Source of the DNA: Stomorhina lunata | Lineage: Eukaryota > Arthropoda > Insecta > Diptera > Rhiniidae | Assembly (NCBI GenBank): GCA_933228675.1 | Contig: OW121741.1 | Span: 37,601,952-37,665,951, forward strand | Direction: 5' to 3' | Length of the DNA: 64,000 nt | In this document: piece by piece, positions 35,037 to 46,078 of the stretch | Layout: every line of letters starts with the position of its first letter | Position numbering within the stretch: position 1 is the first letter of the stretch | The notes under the pieces: generated by a model | Told to the model about the DNA's origin: nothing | The model's database searches: none | Seen by the model: the letters and a program-made list of their open reading frames with translations, nothing else | Made by a program: the position numbers and the translations under genes

Positions 35037-36843
35037 ATGCAGTGTGAAAAAATTAATTTATTTTGCTACGTTTGCGGTCATCAAATTAGAAAAAACAAAT
35101 ATGGAAAAGAAAAGAATCTTCTAACTAGCGAATTCAGAAGAGCATATACGTTGTTTTTCGACGAAGTAGACTTGACCAGTGAAAATTACACACCTAATAT
35201 AGTGTGTCGCCAATGCTATAACAATCTCATGGCATGGTTGAGTGGAGCAAAATTTAGTATGAAGTATTGTAAACCGGTAAACTGGATTTATCGCCCAGGT
35301 GCTCATGATGTAAACATTTGCTATGCATGCGTAAATTACACACGTAGAATGAATCGACATGGTGAGAAGAATAAAATTTATAAAGCAACTGCAACAGCTA
35401 CACTACCAGTGCTTGCACCTGAAAATTTTGTACCGCCAAGGCCACCAAGTACAGATCTCAGGACAGAATTTACAGGAATGAATACTGAAGGTGGTGTTAC
35501 TTATGAAGATCCGTTTGACGCCGATTATGAGCCTCAACAAGGAAGAGATGGACCACAACTAATAACACAAATGGAAATGGATTTCATTGTGGCCATATTG
35601 GGATTATCGCAGCGGCTTGCCATATTTTTGACAGCGTTTTTAAAGCAAAGAAAATTAACACTTGCTAACGTTAACTCTTCGGCATACCGGAAACGGCAAG
35701 CTGAATTTCAGAACTTCTACACTCTACATAATGACAATTCGTTCGCTTACTGCAACGATATAAAAGCTTTGGTGGTAAAAATGGGAATAAACTACATCGC
35801 TAGTGAGTGGAGATTATTTATTGATAGTTCTGTTTCAAGCTTGAAGGCAGTGTTATTGCATATGTCGAACCGAAAACCTTGCATTCCGCTAGCAATCGGT
35901 GTCAACATGGAAGAAAACTACGAAACATTGAAAAATATTATGGAAAAAATCAAATACTACGAAAATAAATGGAAGATTTGCTGTGATTTGAAGGTCATCA
36001 ACATTATGCAAGGGATCATTGATAAAGGCGGCTTTCCCAAATTCTTTTGTTTTCGTTGTAATTGGGATTCGCGATCTCTGAATCAATTCGAATGTAATTC
36101 GTGGACACCAAGAGGAAATGTGGAGGAACAAATGAAAGAACATAGACTGAACAATGCACCTTTGATTGACAATACTCATGATATCTTGTTGCCACCGCTC
36201 CACATTAAATTGGGAATTGTTAAAAAATTCATCGAAGTGGCTGTTATAAATTGTCCAAATGCATTTGACTATTTGAAAAGTGTTTTCCCAAAGCGTAGCG
36301 ATGACAAAATTAAGAAAGGTATGTATTGTAGTAAACTAAATCCTATATTTTCCACCTTATTGTATATTTACTTTTCTTTTCTGTTTCTTTTTTTATCGTT
36401 TGATAGGAGTACTTAATGGCCCAGGCATTAGAAAGCTTTTCAAGACAAATTTTGAGTCAGCGCTTGATGAAAATCATTCAATGGCATGGATTTATCTTCA
36501 ACGTGTATGCACCAGAGTCTTGGGAGGGGATCGAGACGCTGAGCCGGAAGCAAGAGAATGGGTGAAAGAAATGCTGTATTATTTTGAGAAAATCGGCGCA
36601 TCGATGACATTAAAGCTGCACTTTCTTCATTTTCATTTTGACGATTTTATGAAGCAACTGTCTACTGAATCCGATGAGCAAGGAGAACGGTTTCATCAAA
36701 CCACAATGCCCATGGAAAAACGGTACAAAGGCAAAAAACTAGACGCATTGCTTGGAGAGGTAATATCAAATATATTGATGCATTGCTTTGTATTCCTTTT
36801 TTGATTTTTGTTTTTATTTCAGCCACAAGATTACCCTGTATGA
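35037..36843 (+). CDS. Cys-rich putative transposase, three exons
   Basis: Predicted exons 35037-36318, 36407-36759 and 36823-36843 (introns of 88 and 63 nt, both GT...AG; junctions give ...KKGVLNGPG and LLGEPQDYPV) encode 551 aa. The N-terminus has three CxxC pairs, C10/C13, C57/C60 and C95/C98, the first two spaced like a ZAD-type zinc-binding fold. The centre has FIDSS (D263), CCDLK (D317), FCFRC (C338/C341) and NWDSR; then LLPPLHIKLGIVKKF, and near the C-terminus LHFLHFHFDDF and SDEQGERFHQ (E518, E521, H524). I recall similar LPPLHIKLG...SDEQGERFHQ proteins as unnamed multicopy proteins of insects and Hydra. D263, D317 and one of the late Glu could form a DDE-like triad (inference). No helix-turn-helix seen. 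Odd: an acidic frame (36824-37018, SESESDSDDSDDELDP) lies one base out of phase with exon 3, so the true C-terminus may have been lost by an indel. A start at 35037 precedes the first CxxC. Confidence 0.75.
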
Positions 36844-37539
36844 TGTCAATGAAGTATTTCAAGAAGAAAAAGCTTATGATGGAGGGCAGTCTGGAAGCAA
36901 CGTACCCGTGCGCACCCTAAATTCTGAATCAGAGTCAGATTCGGATGATTCGGACGACGAATTGGATCCACAACTTAAGAGAGTGCTATTTACAAGTCCA
37001 GGGCCATCAACTTTATAAACATGACACAAATATTTATTTATTTTATTTATTTCCATATTTATTTATCTAATTTTTGTGATATATGCCATTGTATATTAAT
37101 GTTGAAATAACAACAAAAAAAAATTAAAATAAAAAAATTTTACACATACGAAATGAAATTAAATCAAATGAAATTAAATTATTTTTGTATTAGAAATTGA
37201 ATGTTCTAAAAAGTTGTTTAATTAGATCTTATGTACATTTTTGTAGCTTATTGTTTTCTTGAATTTCGAACGGTTTGCTACGTATGGACTTAAACATGGG
37301 AAAAAAGGTAAAAAAATTGATTTTTTTAAATGACGTTTTTTTCATTTTATGTGTTCACAATTTTTGTTCTTTACAAGGGTTATACAATATCTTTGCCTTA
37401 AAGAGAAAATGAAAATTCCACTCGGTTTGCAAAATATGCGCCTGAGAAAATGATTACTTTTTTAATGACACCAAGACCTCAAATCTTTGGGGGCCTCTGA
37501 AAAAACTCCATGACTTGGGACAAAACTAGAATATATGGT

Positions 37540-38160
37540 CTTTTTTGTCTTTTATCACGTAGTTGTATTTGTATATGGTTATATTTTTAATTGTTGAAGT
37601 AAAAAAAAATAAGCATTGAAAATATCATTTTTTTGGGAAATTTTTAATTTTTATGGTTTCCTTAGCGCTACCCTTACTGTGTTAAGGATCATTCCTAGGA
37701 TGTTTGTATGTTCTACAAAGTTGTTAAGTGAGGTCTTAGCTACATTTTTGTAGTATATTATTTTCTTAAATTTTGAACGGTTTGCTACGTATGAACCTGA
37801 ACATGTAAAAAAAGACTAAAAAAAATCTTTTTTTTTAAGTTTTTTGCGATTTTGATTTCTAAGATGGCGTTTTTTGATTTAATGCGTTCACAATTTTTAT
37901 TCCTCATGACAATGGCTACAACTTTGCCTCAAACAGTAAATCGAAATTCCTAACGGTTTGGAAGATATGGGCCTGAGAAGATGACCACTTTTTTGCAAAA
38001 AAGGCAAAGAGGCCCAAAATCTTTAGGGCCCCGCCCACAAAAAAGGGGAGGACATTTGACAAAACTGAAAGACACGTGTCTTCTTTTTTTTTGATCCTCT
38101 ATCTCGTGGTGGTGTCCGTATGTGGTTATTTTTCCATGACCTAAAAAATTACACACAGTG
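37540..38160. repeat. Long terminal inverted repeat, right arm
   Basis: Inverted match of 33908-34520, ending ACACAGTG. Between the gene and this arm (37018-37540) lies AT-rich sequence with further shorter inverted matches to 34600-34930, for example CGAACGGTTTGCTACGTATG. Confidence 0.8.
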
Positions 38161-38425
38161 TTATTATTCCTATAACGATGTGTTATTAACTAAGAAATTA
38201 TAAAAGAAACTTCATAATGACGTCTTTTTGGTAATTTCTATTTAAAACATTTCTTGAAAGGTATAACAAAACCAAAAGAAATAAACAAATTTTAGGTTCA
38301 TTATAGAAATATTCAAAATATAGCAAACTTTTTATGTTTTTAAGGACTTTTGATGTTTCTAAAGAAATTTAATTTTTTTCTAAAGTTATTTTTAAAACTA
38401 AGACAATAAAGAATTTGATCACGTA

Positions 38426-39729
38426 TTGGGTGTTTTTTATTGAGGTATAGAACTTTAGGTTGGCATCACTTTTTTAACTGGCGGCCATTTTGTCAGCTGT
38501 CAAGTGATTAATATTTAGTTTGGTTCGCCATTTCATCATGAACAGGTTGACAAAAGAACAACGCTTGCAAATCGTGCAAATTTATTTCGAAAATAATGGT
38601 TCAGTTCGCGAAGTTTACCGCAAGCTCCGTCCATTTTATGGTCGACATAATCGTCCATCAGAGCAATTAATTCGGTTAACCATGGATCGTTTTCGCACTA
38701 CGTTTACTCTATGTGATAATACGCATCCGCAGCGACGTCGAACAGTGCGCACCGAAGAAACAATTGCCGCTGTAGAGCAAAGTGTTGAAGAGGACCCGAA
38801 TGAATCGATTCACCACCGTGCACAGCAATTGGAGCTTTGTCCATCTACTTTATGGAAGATTTTGCGCAAAGATCTTGGCTTGCGACCTTACAAGATCCAG
38901 CTTGTGCAAGAATTAAAGCCGCGAGACCATGCAATGCGTCGTGATTTTGGTGTATGGGCCGAAAATGAGATTGATCTCGATGCTGATTTTCATCGCAAAA
39001 CTTTGTTCAGTGGTGAGGCTCATGTTTGGTTGAATGGCTACGTCAACAAGCAAAATTGCCGCATTTGGAGTGAAGAGAATCCACATGAGACCCTTGAGAC
39101 GCCATTACATCCACAAAAACTGACTGTTTGGTGTGCTCTATGGGCTGGTGGAGTCATTGGGCCATACTTCTTCCGAAATAATGCTGGAGAGTCAGTTACC
39201 ATAAATGGAGACCGGTATAGAGCCATGATAACCGACTATTTTGTTCCCCAATTGGATGGCATGAATGTGGATGAGTTGTGGTTCCAACAAGACGGCGCTA
39301 CATGCCACACAGCGCACGTCACAATTGATTTATTGAAGGAAACATTCGATGAGCGCATAATTTCGCGGAATGGACCTGTCAATTGGCCACCAAGATCGTG
39401 CGATTTGACACCACTGGATTATTTTCTTTGGGGATATGTGAAGTCGCTCGTCTACGCCAACAAACCAGAAACGTTAGGGGACTTGGAAGCCAACATTCGT
39501 GGCGTTATTGCCAACATACGGCCCCATATGCTCGAAAAAGTAGTTGAAAATTGGATCTGTAGAATTGGCTTTATTCGAGCCAGCCGCGGCGGCCACATGC
39601 CCGAAATCATATTTAAACATTAATGGCATAAAATTATCCTTCCAATAAAGCCAAATTGATGGACATTAAAACGATTTTCTTGTGTTTTATTTCAATTCGA
39701 AGTTCTATACCTCTAAAAAAAACACCCAT
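38426..39729 (+). mobile_element. Tc1/mariner-superfamily transposon copy 2, both ends intact
   Basis: 1304 bp between TA dinucleotides (38424-38425 and 39730-39731). Terminal inverted repeats of about 28 bp: left TTGGGTGTTTTTTATTGAGG continuing to TATAGAACTT, right AAGTTCTATACCTC continuing to AAAACACCCAT. It lies only 264 bp from the right end of the 4.25-kb element. Confidence 0.93.
38520..39623 (+). CDS. Tc1/mariner-superfamily transposase, catalytic Asp165 mutated to Gly
   Basis: Full-length frame of 367 aa, the same protein as 28648-29700 plus the 17 C-terminal residues (FIRASRGGHMPEIIFKH) missing there. DNA-binding helices and the second and third acidic positions (D258, D295, D300) are kept. 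The first catalytic position reads FSGEAHVW, GGT in place of GAT at 39012-39014, so this protein should be unable to catalyse cleavage. Other changes relative to copy 1 include R to W in LWKIL and F to V next to the mutated site. The protein might still bind ends and interfere with active transposase (inference from mariner biology). Confidence 0.93.
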   Translation: MVRHFIMNRLTKEQRLQIVQIYFENNGSVREVYRKLRPFYGRHNRPSEQLIRLTMDRFRTTFTLCDNTHPQRRRTVRTEETIAAVEQSVEEDPNESIHHRAQQLELCPSTLWKILRKDLGLRPYKIQLVQELKPRDHAMRRDFGVWAENEIDLDADFHRKTLFSGEAHVWLNGYVNKQNCRIWSEENPHETLETPLHPQKLTVWCALWAGGVIGPYFFRNNAGESVTINGDRYRAMITDYFVPQLDGMNVDELWFQQDGATCHTAHVTIDLLKETFDERIISRNGPVNWPPRSCDLTPLDYFLWGYVKSLVYANKPETLGDLEANIRGVIANIRPHMLEKVVENWICRIGFIRASRGGHMPEIIFKH

Positions 39730-39731
39730 TA

Positions 39732-40365
39732 CAACTACAAAAATAAGTACTTCAAGCTCATTACTCCCCTTCATTCAGAAATCTATTTCACAAAGTTTAT
39801 AATTTTTTTTATATTCCTTTCTATTACTAAAATCAAGTGGAAGTTTGCTTCAAACTTTTCTTTTATGCTGGGATATCAGAAGGGGTAGTATAAAGAGAAT
39901 ATACAATATTAATTGGTTGGAGCTGATTGTATGTTTGTATGAATTGAATTGTTTTCAAAATATTTATTACATACAACTTTCAAGGGGTTTCTTCGGTTTT
40001 TTTTATCAAACTTTAGTTACTTTCAATGAGTATTACGGCAAGGTCCTAAAAAAACTAAAATAAATCATTTGTTGGTGCTGTACTTAAGCTATGCATTTAT
40101 AAACGAGGTAAAATCTGTTAGTTGTGACAAATAAATTGTTCACGTACATGTTGGGCTAAACGTGATTTATAGAAGTTTTTCAAAATTTTTGTTAACTGGA
40201 ATAACAAGTGAAAATTTATTCTAATTTACGAACATTTTTCTTACAGCTTCTACTCTCTAAATGTCGTTTTAGTACAAATAAGTTCAAATTTAGATTTAAT
40301 TTTAAACTTAGGAATACAAATGCTATAGATTTGCAAATTTAGCTGATAAATATTTTTCTTTGGAA
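39732..40365. other. AT-rich sequence, nothing recognised
   Basis: Two frames of 68 and 72 codons without motifs; about 50 bp at 40100-40150 (GTTGTGACAAATAAATTGTT) recur near 57375-57405 just upstream of a tRNA-bearing element. Confidence 0.5.
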
Positions 40366-42656
40366 AAGTAATCGGTAATTTAACTTTTCTATAGAAAAGT
40401 TATCGATAATTTTACTTTCCTATAGAAAAGTTATCGATAATTTTACTTTTCTATAGAAGAGTTATCGATAATTTTACTTTCCTATAGAAAAGTTATCGAT
40501 AATTTTACTTTTCTATAGAAAAGTTATCGATAATTTTACTTTTCTATAGAAAAGTTATCGATAATTTTACTTTCCTATAGAAAAGTTATCGATAATTTTA
40601 CTTTTCTATAGAAAAGTTATCGATAATTTTACTTTCCTATAGAAAAGTTATCGATAATTTTACTTTTCTATAGAAAATTTATCGATAATTTTACTTTTCT
40701 ATAGAAAAGTTATCGATAATTTTACTTTTCTATAGAAAAGTTATCGATAATTTTACTTTTCTATAGAAAAGTTATCGATAATTTTACTTTTCTATAGAAA
40801 AGTTATCGATAATTTTACTTTTCTATAGAAAAGTTATCGATAATTTTACTTTTCTATAGAAAAGTTATCGATAATTTAACTTTTCTATAGAAAAGTTATC
40901 GATAATTTAACTTTTCTATAGAAAAGTTATCGATAATTTTACTTTTCTATAGAAAAGTTATCGATAATTTTACTTCTCTATAGAAAAGTTATCGATAATT
41001 TTACTTTTCTATAGAAAAGTTATCGATAATTTTACATTTCTATAGAAAAGTTATCGATAATTTTACTTTTCTATAGAAAAGTTATCGATAATTTAACTTT
41101 TCTATAGAAAAGTTATCGATAATTTTACTTTTCTATAGAAAAGTTATCGATAATTTTACTTCTCTATAGAAAAGTTATCGATAATTTTACTTTTCTATAG
41201 AAAAGTTATCGATAATTTTACTTTCCTATAGAAAAGTTATCGATAATTTTACTTTTCTATAGAAAAGTTATCGATAATTTTACTTTTCTATAGAAAAGTT
41301 ATCGATAATTTTACTTTTCTATAGAAAAGTTATCGATAATTTTACTTTTCTATAGAAAAGTTAACGATAATTTTACTTTTCTATAGAAAAGTTATCGATA
41401 ATATTACTTTTCTATAGAAAAGTTATCGATAATTTTACATTTCTATAGAAGAGTTATCGATAATTTTACTTTCCTATAGAAAAGTTATCGATAATTTTAC
41501 TTTTCTATAGAAAAGTTATCGATAATTTTACTTTTCTATAGAAAAGTTATCGATAATTTTACTTTTCTTTTGAAAAGTTATCGATAATTTTACTTTTCTA
41601 TAGAAAATTTATCGATAATTTTACTTTTCTATAGAAAAGTTATCGATAATTTTACTTTTCTATAGAAAAGTTATCGATAATTTTACTTTTCTATAGAAAA
41701 GTTATCGATAATTTAACTTTTCTATAGAAAAGTTATCGATAATTTTACTTTTCTATAGAAAAGTTATCGATAATTTTACTTCTCTATAGAAAAGTTATCG
41801 ATAATTTTACTTTTCTATAGAAAAGTTATCGATAATTTTACTTTCCTATAGAAAAGTTATCGATAATTTTACTTTTCTATAGAAAAGTTATCGATAATTT
41901 TACTTTTCTATAGAAAAGTTATCGATAATTTTACTTTTCTATAGAAAAGTTATCGATAATTTTACTTTTCTATAGAAAAGTTAACGATAATTTTACTTTT
42001 CTATAGAAAAGTTATCGATAATATTACTTTTCTATAGAAAAGTTATCGATAATTTTACATTTCTATAGAAAAGTTATCGATAATTTTACTTTTCTATAGA
42101 AGAGTTATCGATAATTTTACTTTCCTATAGAAAAGTTATCGATAATTTTACTTTTCTATAGAAAAGTTATCGATAATTTTACTTTTCTATAGAAAAGTTA
42201 TCGATAATTTTACTTTTCTTTTGAAAAGTTATCGATAATTTTACTTTTCTATAGAAAATTTATCGATAATTTTACTTTTCTATAGAAAAGTTATCGATAA
42301 TTTTACTTTTCTATAGAAAAGTTATCGATAATTTTACTTCTCTATAGAAAATTTATCGATAATTTTACTTTTCTATAGAAAAGTTATCGATAATATTACT
42401 TTTCTATAGAAAAGTTATCGATAATTTTACTTTCCTATAGAAAAGTTATCGATAATTTTACTTTTCTATAGAAAAGTTATCGATAATTTTACTTTTCTAT
42501 AGAAAAGTTATCGATAATTTTACTTTTCTATAGAAAAGTTATCGATAATTTTACTTTTTTATAGAAAAGTTATCGATAATTTTACTTTCCTATAGAAAAG
42601 TTATCGATAATTTTACTTTTCTATAGAAAAGTTATCAAAATTTCTACTTTTCTATA
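40366..42656. repeat. 31-bp satellite array, about 74 units, with TATCGATA in nearly each unit
   Basis: Each unit joins two perfect palindromes, TTATCGATAA and CTTTTCTATAGAAAAG, with a TTTTA spacer. TATCGATA is the DRE core bound by DREF in Drosophila, and CGATA is the BEAF-32 word. Rare variants recur at fixed offsets: TTAACGATAA at 41361 and 41981 (620 bp, 20 units), TCTCTATAG at 40975, 41161 and 41781 (6 and 20 units), CTTTTGAAAAG at about 41567 and 42218 (651 bp, 21 units). So blocks of 6 and 20-21 units have been duplicated, giving a higher-order structure. Edges decay to ATCGGTAA at left and TTATCAAAAT at right. Confidence 0.97.
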
Positions 42657-43013
42657 AATAAAAAACTTTTCGACCCTTCAAAATTCAAACTCTCTTTGTT
42701 TCATTAGAGGATAAACTGAACTGCAATTGCACAATGGATTGAAAAATAAAACAATTGATATAAACGCATTAAATGTGTCTTTAAAACAGTGTTCAGGAGT
42801 AGATTAAATTTAACAACTTTATTAAAAATTTATATTAGTTTGCTGTGATGCTATTATTAGTATAAATCCAAAGTTATAATCCATTCTTTTGTGACCTAAT
42901 TTTTTATCACAATTTTCATACCCAAATAGCATTTGCCCTATTAAACCATTAAAGTCTATTGCAATCACTAGTTTAAAAGAAATATACACACAGCCATTCT
43001 CATTATCACACTT
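42657..43013. other. AT-rich sequence, nothing recognised
   Basis: No gene or repeat ends seen. Confidence 0.5.
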
Positions 43014-43281
43014 AGTGCTGTTTCACACACATCAGGTTTACTTGATCAGGTTTTCTTCAATTCTTTTAAAATTGCATTAATTTCTACATTTCATTTTTTT
43101 TTTACCTGCATTTTCGTTTACACACAAACATTTTTTCACTAGTTTTGATTTCATTTTTCTTAAATTTCATACAAATTTTCAAAATATTCGTAAATTTAAT
43201 ATAATTATCTAATTTTATCAGCTTATTTTCATATAAACTTAAGACTTGATGAGCCAAAACTGACCAGTGTGAAAGTAGATT
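43014..43281. mobile_element. 268-bp MITE, uninterrupted copy
   Basis: Left end AGTGCTGTTTCACACACATC, right end CAGTGTGAAAGTAGATT; inverted similarity extends through TCAGGTTTACTTGATCA versus TTGATGAGCCAAAACTGA. It is the empty-site version of the copy at 44874-45395. Confidence 0.8.
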
Positions 43282-43315
43282 CAACAAAATCTTTTGTTTA
43301 CAATTCTCTTTTCAT

Positions 43316-44114
43316 TATACCCTTCACCACCATAGGTGGAAAGGGTATTATAAGTTTGTGCTGATGTTTGTAACGCATAGAAATATTTGTCTTAGACCCA
43401 CCTTTTAGTATACCAATAGGCTTAGAATCACTTTCTGAGTCGATTTAGCGATTTCCGTCCGTCCGTCTGGCTGGCTGGCTGGACCCCCATGTAAACCTTG
43501 TAATCAAACTACATGTCGCAATTCTAAAGATAATTTGATGAAATTTGGCACAGATAATTTTTTTGGTAATGGGACCATGGCTATTGAAATTGGTCAAAAT
43601 CGGTCCATTATTTATGGTACCTCCTATAGGTCCCACTTCCCGGAATTGCTATATTGGCCACAAATATCAATATTTTTTCATGAAATTTAAAACAGATACT
43701 GCTTATGTAAACTTAAATCACTATACCAAATTTCGTTGAAATCGGTCCACATTTGACCATAGCTCCCATACAAACTCTTCTTCAAAAACGCACTAAATGA
43801 GACAAAAAATCACTTAAACGCTCGTAAATCTAAAGATAATGAAAATTTTGAGTTTATTTTTTGCATACATAATTTTTGTAACAACTGTAATCAATTTGCC
43901 AAATTTCGAGATAATCGGTCCACATTTGACCCTAGCTTTCATATAAGTCCAAATGACGGAAACAGGTTGAATATATACGTTTTCAGAAAATGTTTGTATG
44001 ATGGCAAAATTTAGCAAATATTTGTCTTTATACAGGAAAAATAACACCTTTGATCTTAGTGGTGAAGGGTATCGTATGGTCGGCTTGACCGACTATAGCG
44101 CTTTCTTACTTGTT
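43316..44114 (+). mobile_element. HINE (Helentron-like), second subfamily, complete
   Basis: 5' end TATACCCTTCACCACCATAG. The inverted subterminal copy AGTGGTGAAGGGTAT at about 44058 is followed by the hairpin GGTCGG-CTT-GACCGAC and the terminus TTTCTTACTTGTTTT. A short GTCC/GGCT run sits at 43458-43482. About 800 bp, non-coding. Fragments of the same subfamily are at 4257, 19430 and 30550. Confidence 0.8.
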
Positions 44115-44873
44115 TTTGTCTGTGTTTGAGGTATCTATCAAGATTTTATATGGATGAGATTTATGTGGATGAACCTTACCGTGTATATTTTGTATGTCCG
44201 GGACATTTTTAATGGCAACGTATTTTCTCTGTACATATCCTTTACCTTCGAAAATGATAAGAGTTTGAGTTGAATTGTGTCTTGTGTCCAAAATACTAAA
44301 GGCATAAGGTCATGTAATAAAGTATTTGTGCTTTTTATGTAAATAAATTTTATGAATACCCCTTTGGGATATGCTTTAAAGTGTTAATATAAAAATATTC
44401 TTTGCTAATTTAATTTTCCTTTAAAAATCATTCGTCATTCTAGAACATTATCATCTTTTTTATAACAAACTGTAATTTTTATACTTATCTTGTATTTATT
44501 CCTAAAATGCTTTTTGATTTTAAATGACTTGCTAAAAACTTTACAAATTATACTTTATTAGTCCAAAAAAGATACATATTTGAAAATTGAGAAAGTTTTT
44601 TGTTAAGTTTTAGAAAAGTTTTAAGATTACAAGTAAAAAACATAAGAAAAATATCATTTTGTGCTGGTGTTGTATTAAAAAGTTTTAAATAATATTTAAT
44701 ACTTTTTAAATAGGATCATATTTAGGGACTTTTATATAAATATTAAAATTAAATTTTAAAGTAAAATATGCAGTCGCTTAATTATATAATTTACTGTGAG
44801 TTAATGTATGGAAAAAATAAAAAAATTTCACTCTTGATTGCAATACTTTAGCTAGCAATTTCCCTATCCAATA
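44115..44873. other. AT-rich sequence, nothing recognised
   Basis: No gene or repeat ends seen. Confidence 0.5.
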
Positions 44874-45395
44874 AGTGCTGTTTCACACACATCAGGAGTC
44901 AAATTACGGCATTCGATATCGATCGAAATCTAAGATATTTTCAAAACATTTGTATAGCATAATTTAAGGATAATCAAAATTATTTAAAAGATGCATAGTT
45001 TACTATATTTTTTTAAGTTATTTGCCAAAAGATGAATAATAGTAAAAGAGTTTTAATAGAATAATATATATTTTTAAAAACTAATCAAAATGGATACCAA
45101 ATTTCAATAAACTTTTTGCATCAAAGTAACTTTGAACATCCCTAAAGTATACTTCACAATATTCGCTTAAAAGTCCGAGTTTTCGATCGATATCGAATGT
45201 GGTAATTTGGCCCCAGGTTTACTTGATCAGTTTTTCTTAAAATTCCTTTTGAATTCACATTCACACACAAACATTTTCTTCATCTGTTTTCATTTTAATA
45301 AAGTTAAATTTTGTAACAATTTCAATTCTGATGGTTTTTTTCTCATACAAACTCTAGAACTGATGAGCCAAACCTGACTTGTGTGAAAGTAGACT
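44874..45395. mobile_element. MITE copy interrupted by a second MITE
   Basis: Left part 44874-44896 and right part 45215-45395 together match 43014-43281. Right end GTGTGAAAGTAGACT inverted against left AGTGCTGTTTCACAC. The interruption falls after CACATCAGG. Confidence 0.85.
44897..45214. mobile_element. 318-bp nested MITE with a 3-bp target duplication
   Basis: Ends AGTCAAATTACGGCATTCGA and TCGAATGTGGTAATTTGGCC (then CC) are inverted repeats that include TCGATATCGATCGA. AGG borders both sides (44894-44896 and 45215-45217), and the uninterrupted MITE at 43014 has a single AGG there, which proves insertion and the 3-bp duplication. Confidence 0.88.
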
Positions 45396-46078
45396 AAGTA
45401 GTATATGACACGACGCAATGGAAATATTTTATGTTCTTTAGATAATACAATAATTTGTATTCTTATGAAATCAGAATTTATTACTATAGAGAAAATAAGT
45501 CCTCTAGTCGTGATCTTTCTGCACTCTGTGATTAAAATCTGGGACCTGTCAAAGTTCACTAAAATTGTCTGAAAATAAATGTATCTTGCCTTTAGCTTAT
45601 TTTTGATATATTCAGTTGATATCTATGTACTGAAAAGTGTATAAAGTTTATCTTCAACCTCCCAAGTGTCAGAAAGTTTTCAATTTATTATTTAGTTCTG
45701 AGTTTTTTATGGTTTAAAATATTCGTATTGGCATACATATAAAGTTTTATGGTTTCAATTGTTCAGAAATCCCATATGGCTTGTCAACTTTACATATAGA
45801 CATATGTACAAGGTACTTGTACTTTTAGGTACTTGTGTTACTTGTATTTGTATAATAGTTTAAATTTTCATCAACTTGTAAGATGAAACAATCGACAAAC
45901 ATGAAAACTTTTTTAGAGTTTTACTAGTACCATTCAAGATTTTACAGATATATCTTTTAAAGAACTATAAATGAATATATGTAGAAAATTCAAAATGTTA
46001 AATATTTGTTAAAGTTAAACTGAATGACAATTTGAGTAAATTTTTTTCCATATTTTTATTGTTTTATTATTGTGGAAG
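45396..46078. other. AT-rich sequence, nothing recognised
   Basis: No motif-bearing frame; short TACTTGTAC/TACTTGTGT runs near 45810-45850. Confidence 0.5.

Larger units (their letters stand above)
33908..38160 (+). mobile_element. 4.25-kb DNA transposon with about 600-bp terminal inverted repeats
   Basis: The left end CACGGTGCAACATG and right end, read inverted, CACTGTGTGTAATT start very long inverted repeats: 33908-34520 corresponds to 37540-38160, with shared words such as AACCACATACGGAC, GAAGACACGTGTCTT, TTGTCAAATGTCCTCCCC and GCTACCTTTACTGTGTTAAG (as its inverse on the right). The base triplet TTA borders both ends (33905-33907 and 38161-38163), a likely 3-bp target duplication. CACTG-type ends with a 3-bp duplication recall CACTA/CMC elements, while TTA duplications also occur in PIF/Harbinger; the protein does not settle this for me. 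One gene, oriented left to right, lies in the unique centre. Confidence 0.85.

Noticed and set aside
40366..42656. CRISPR-like appearance of regular 31-bp repeats
   Set aside because: There are no unique spacers; units are directly tandem, and the context is eukaryotic.
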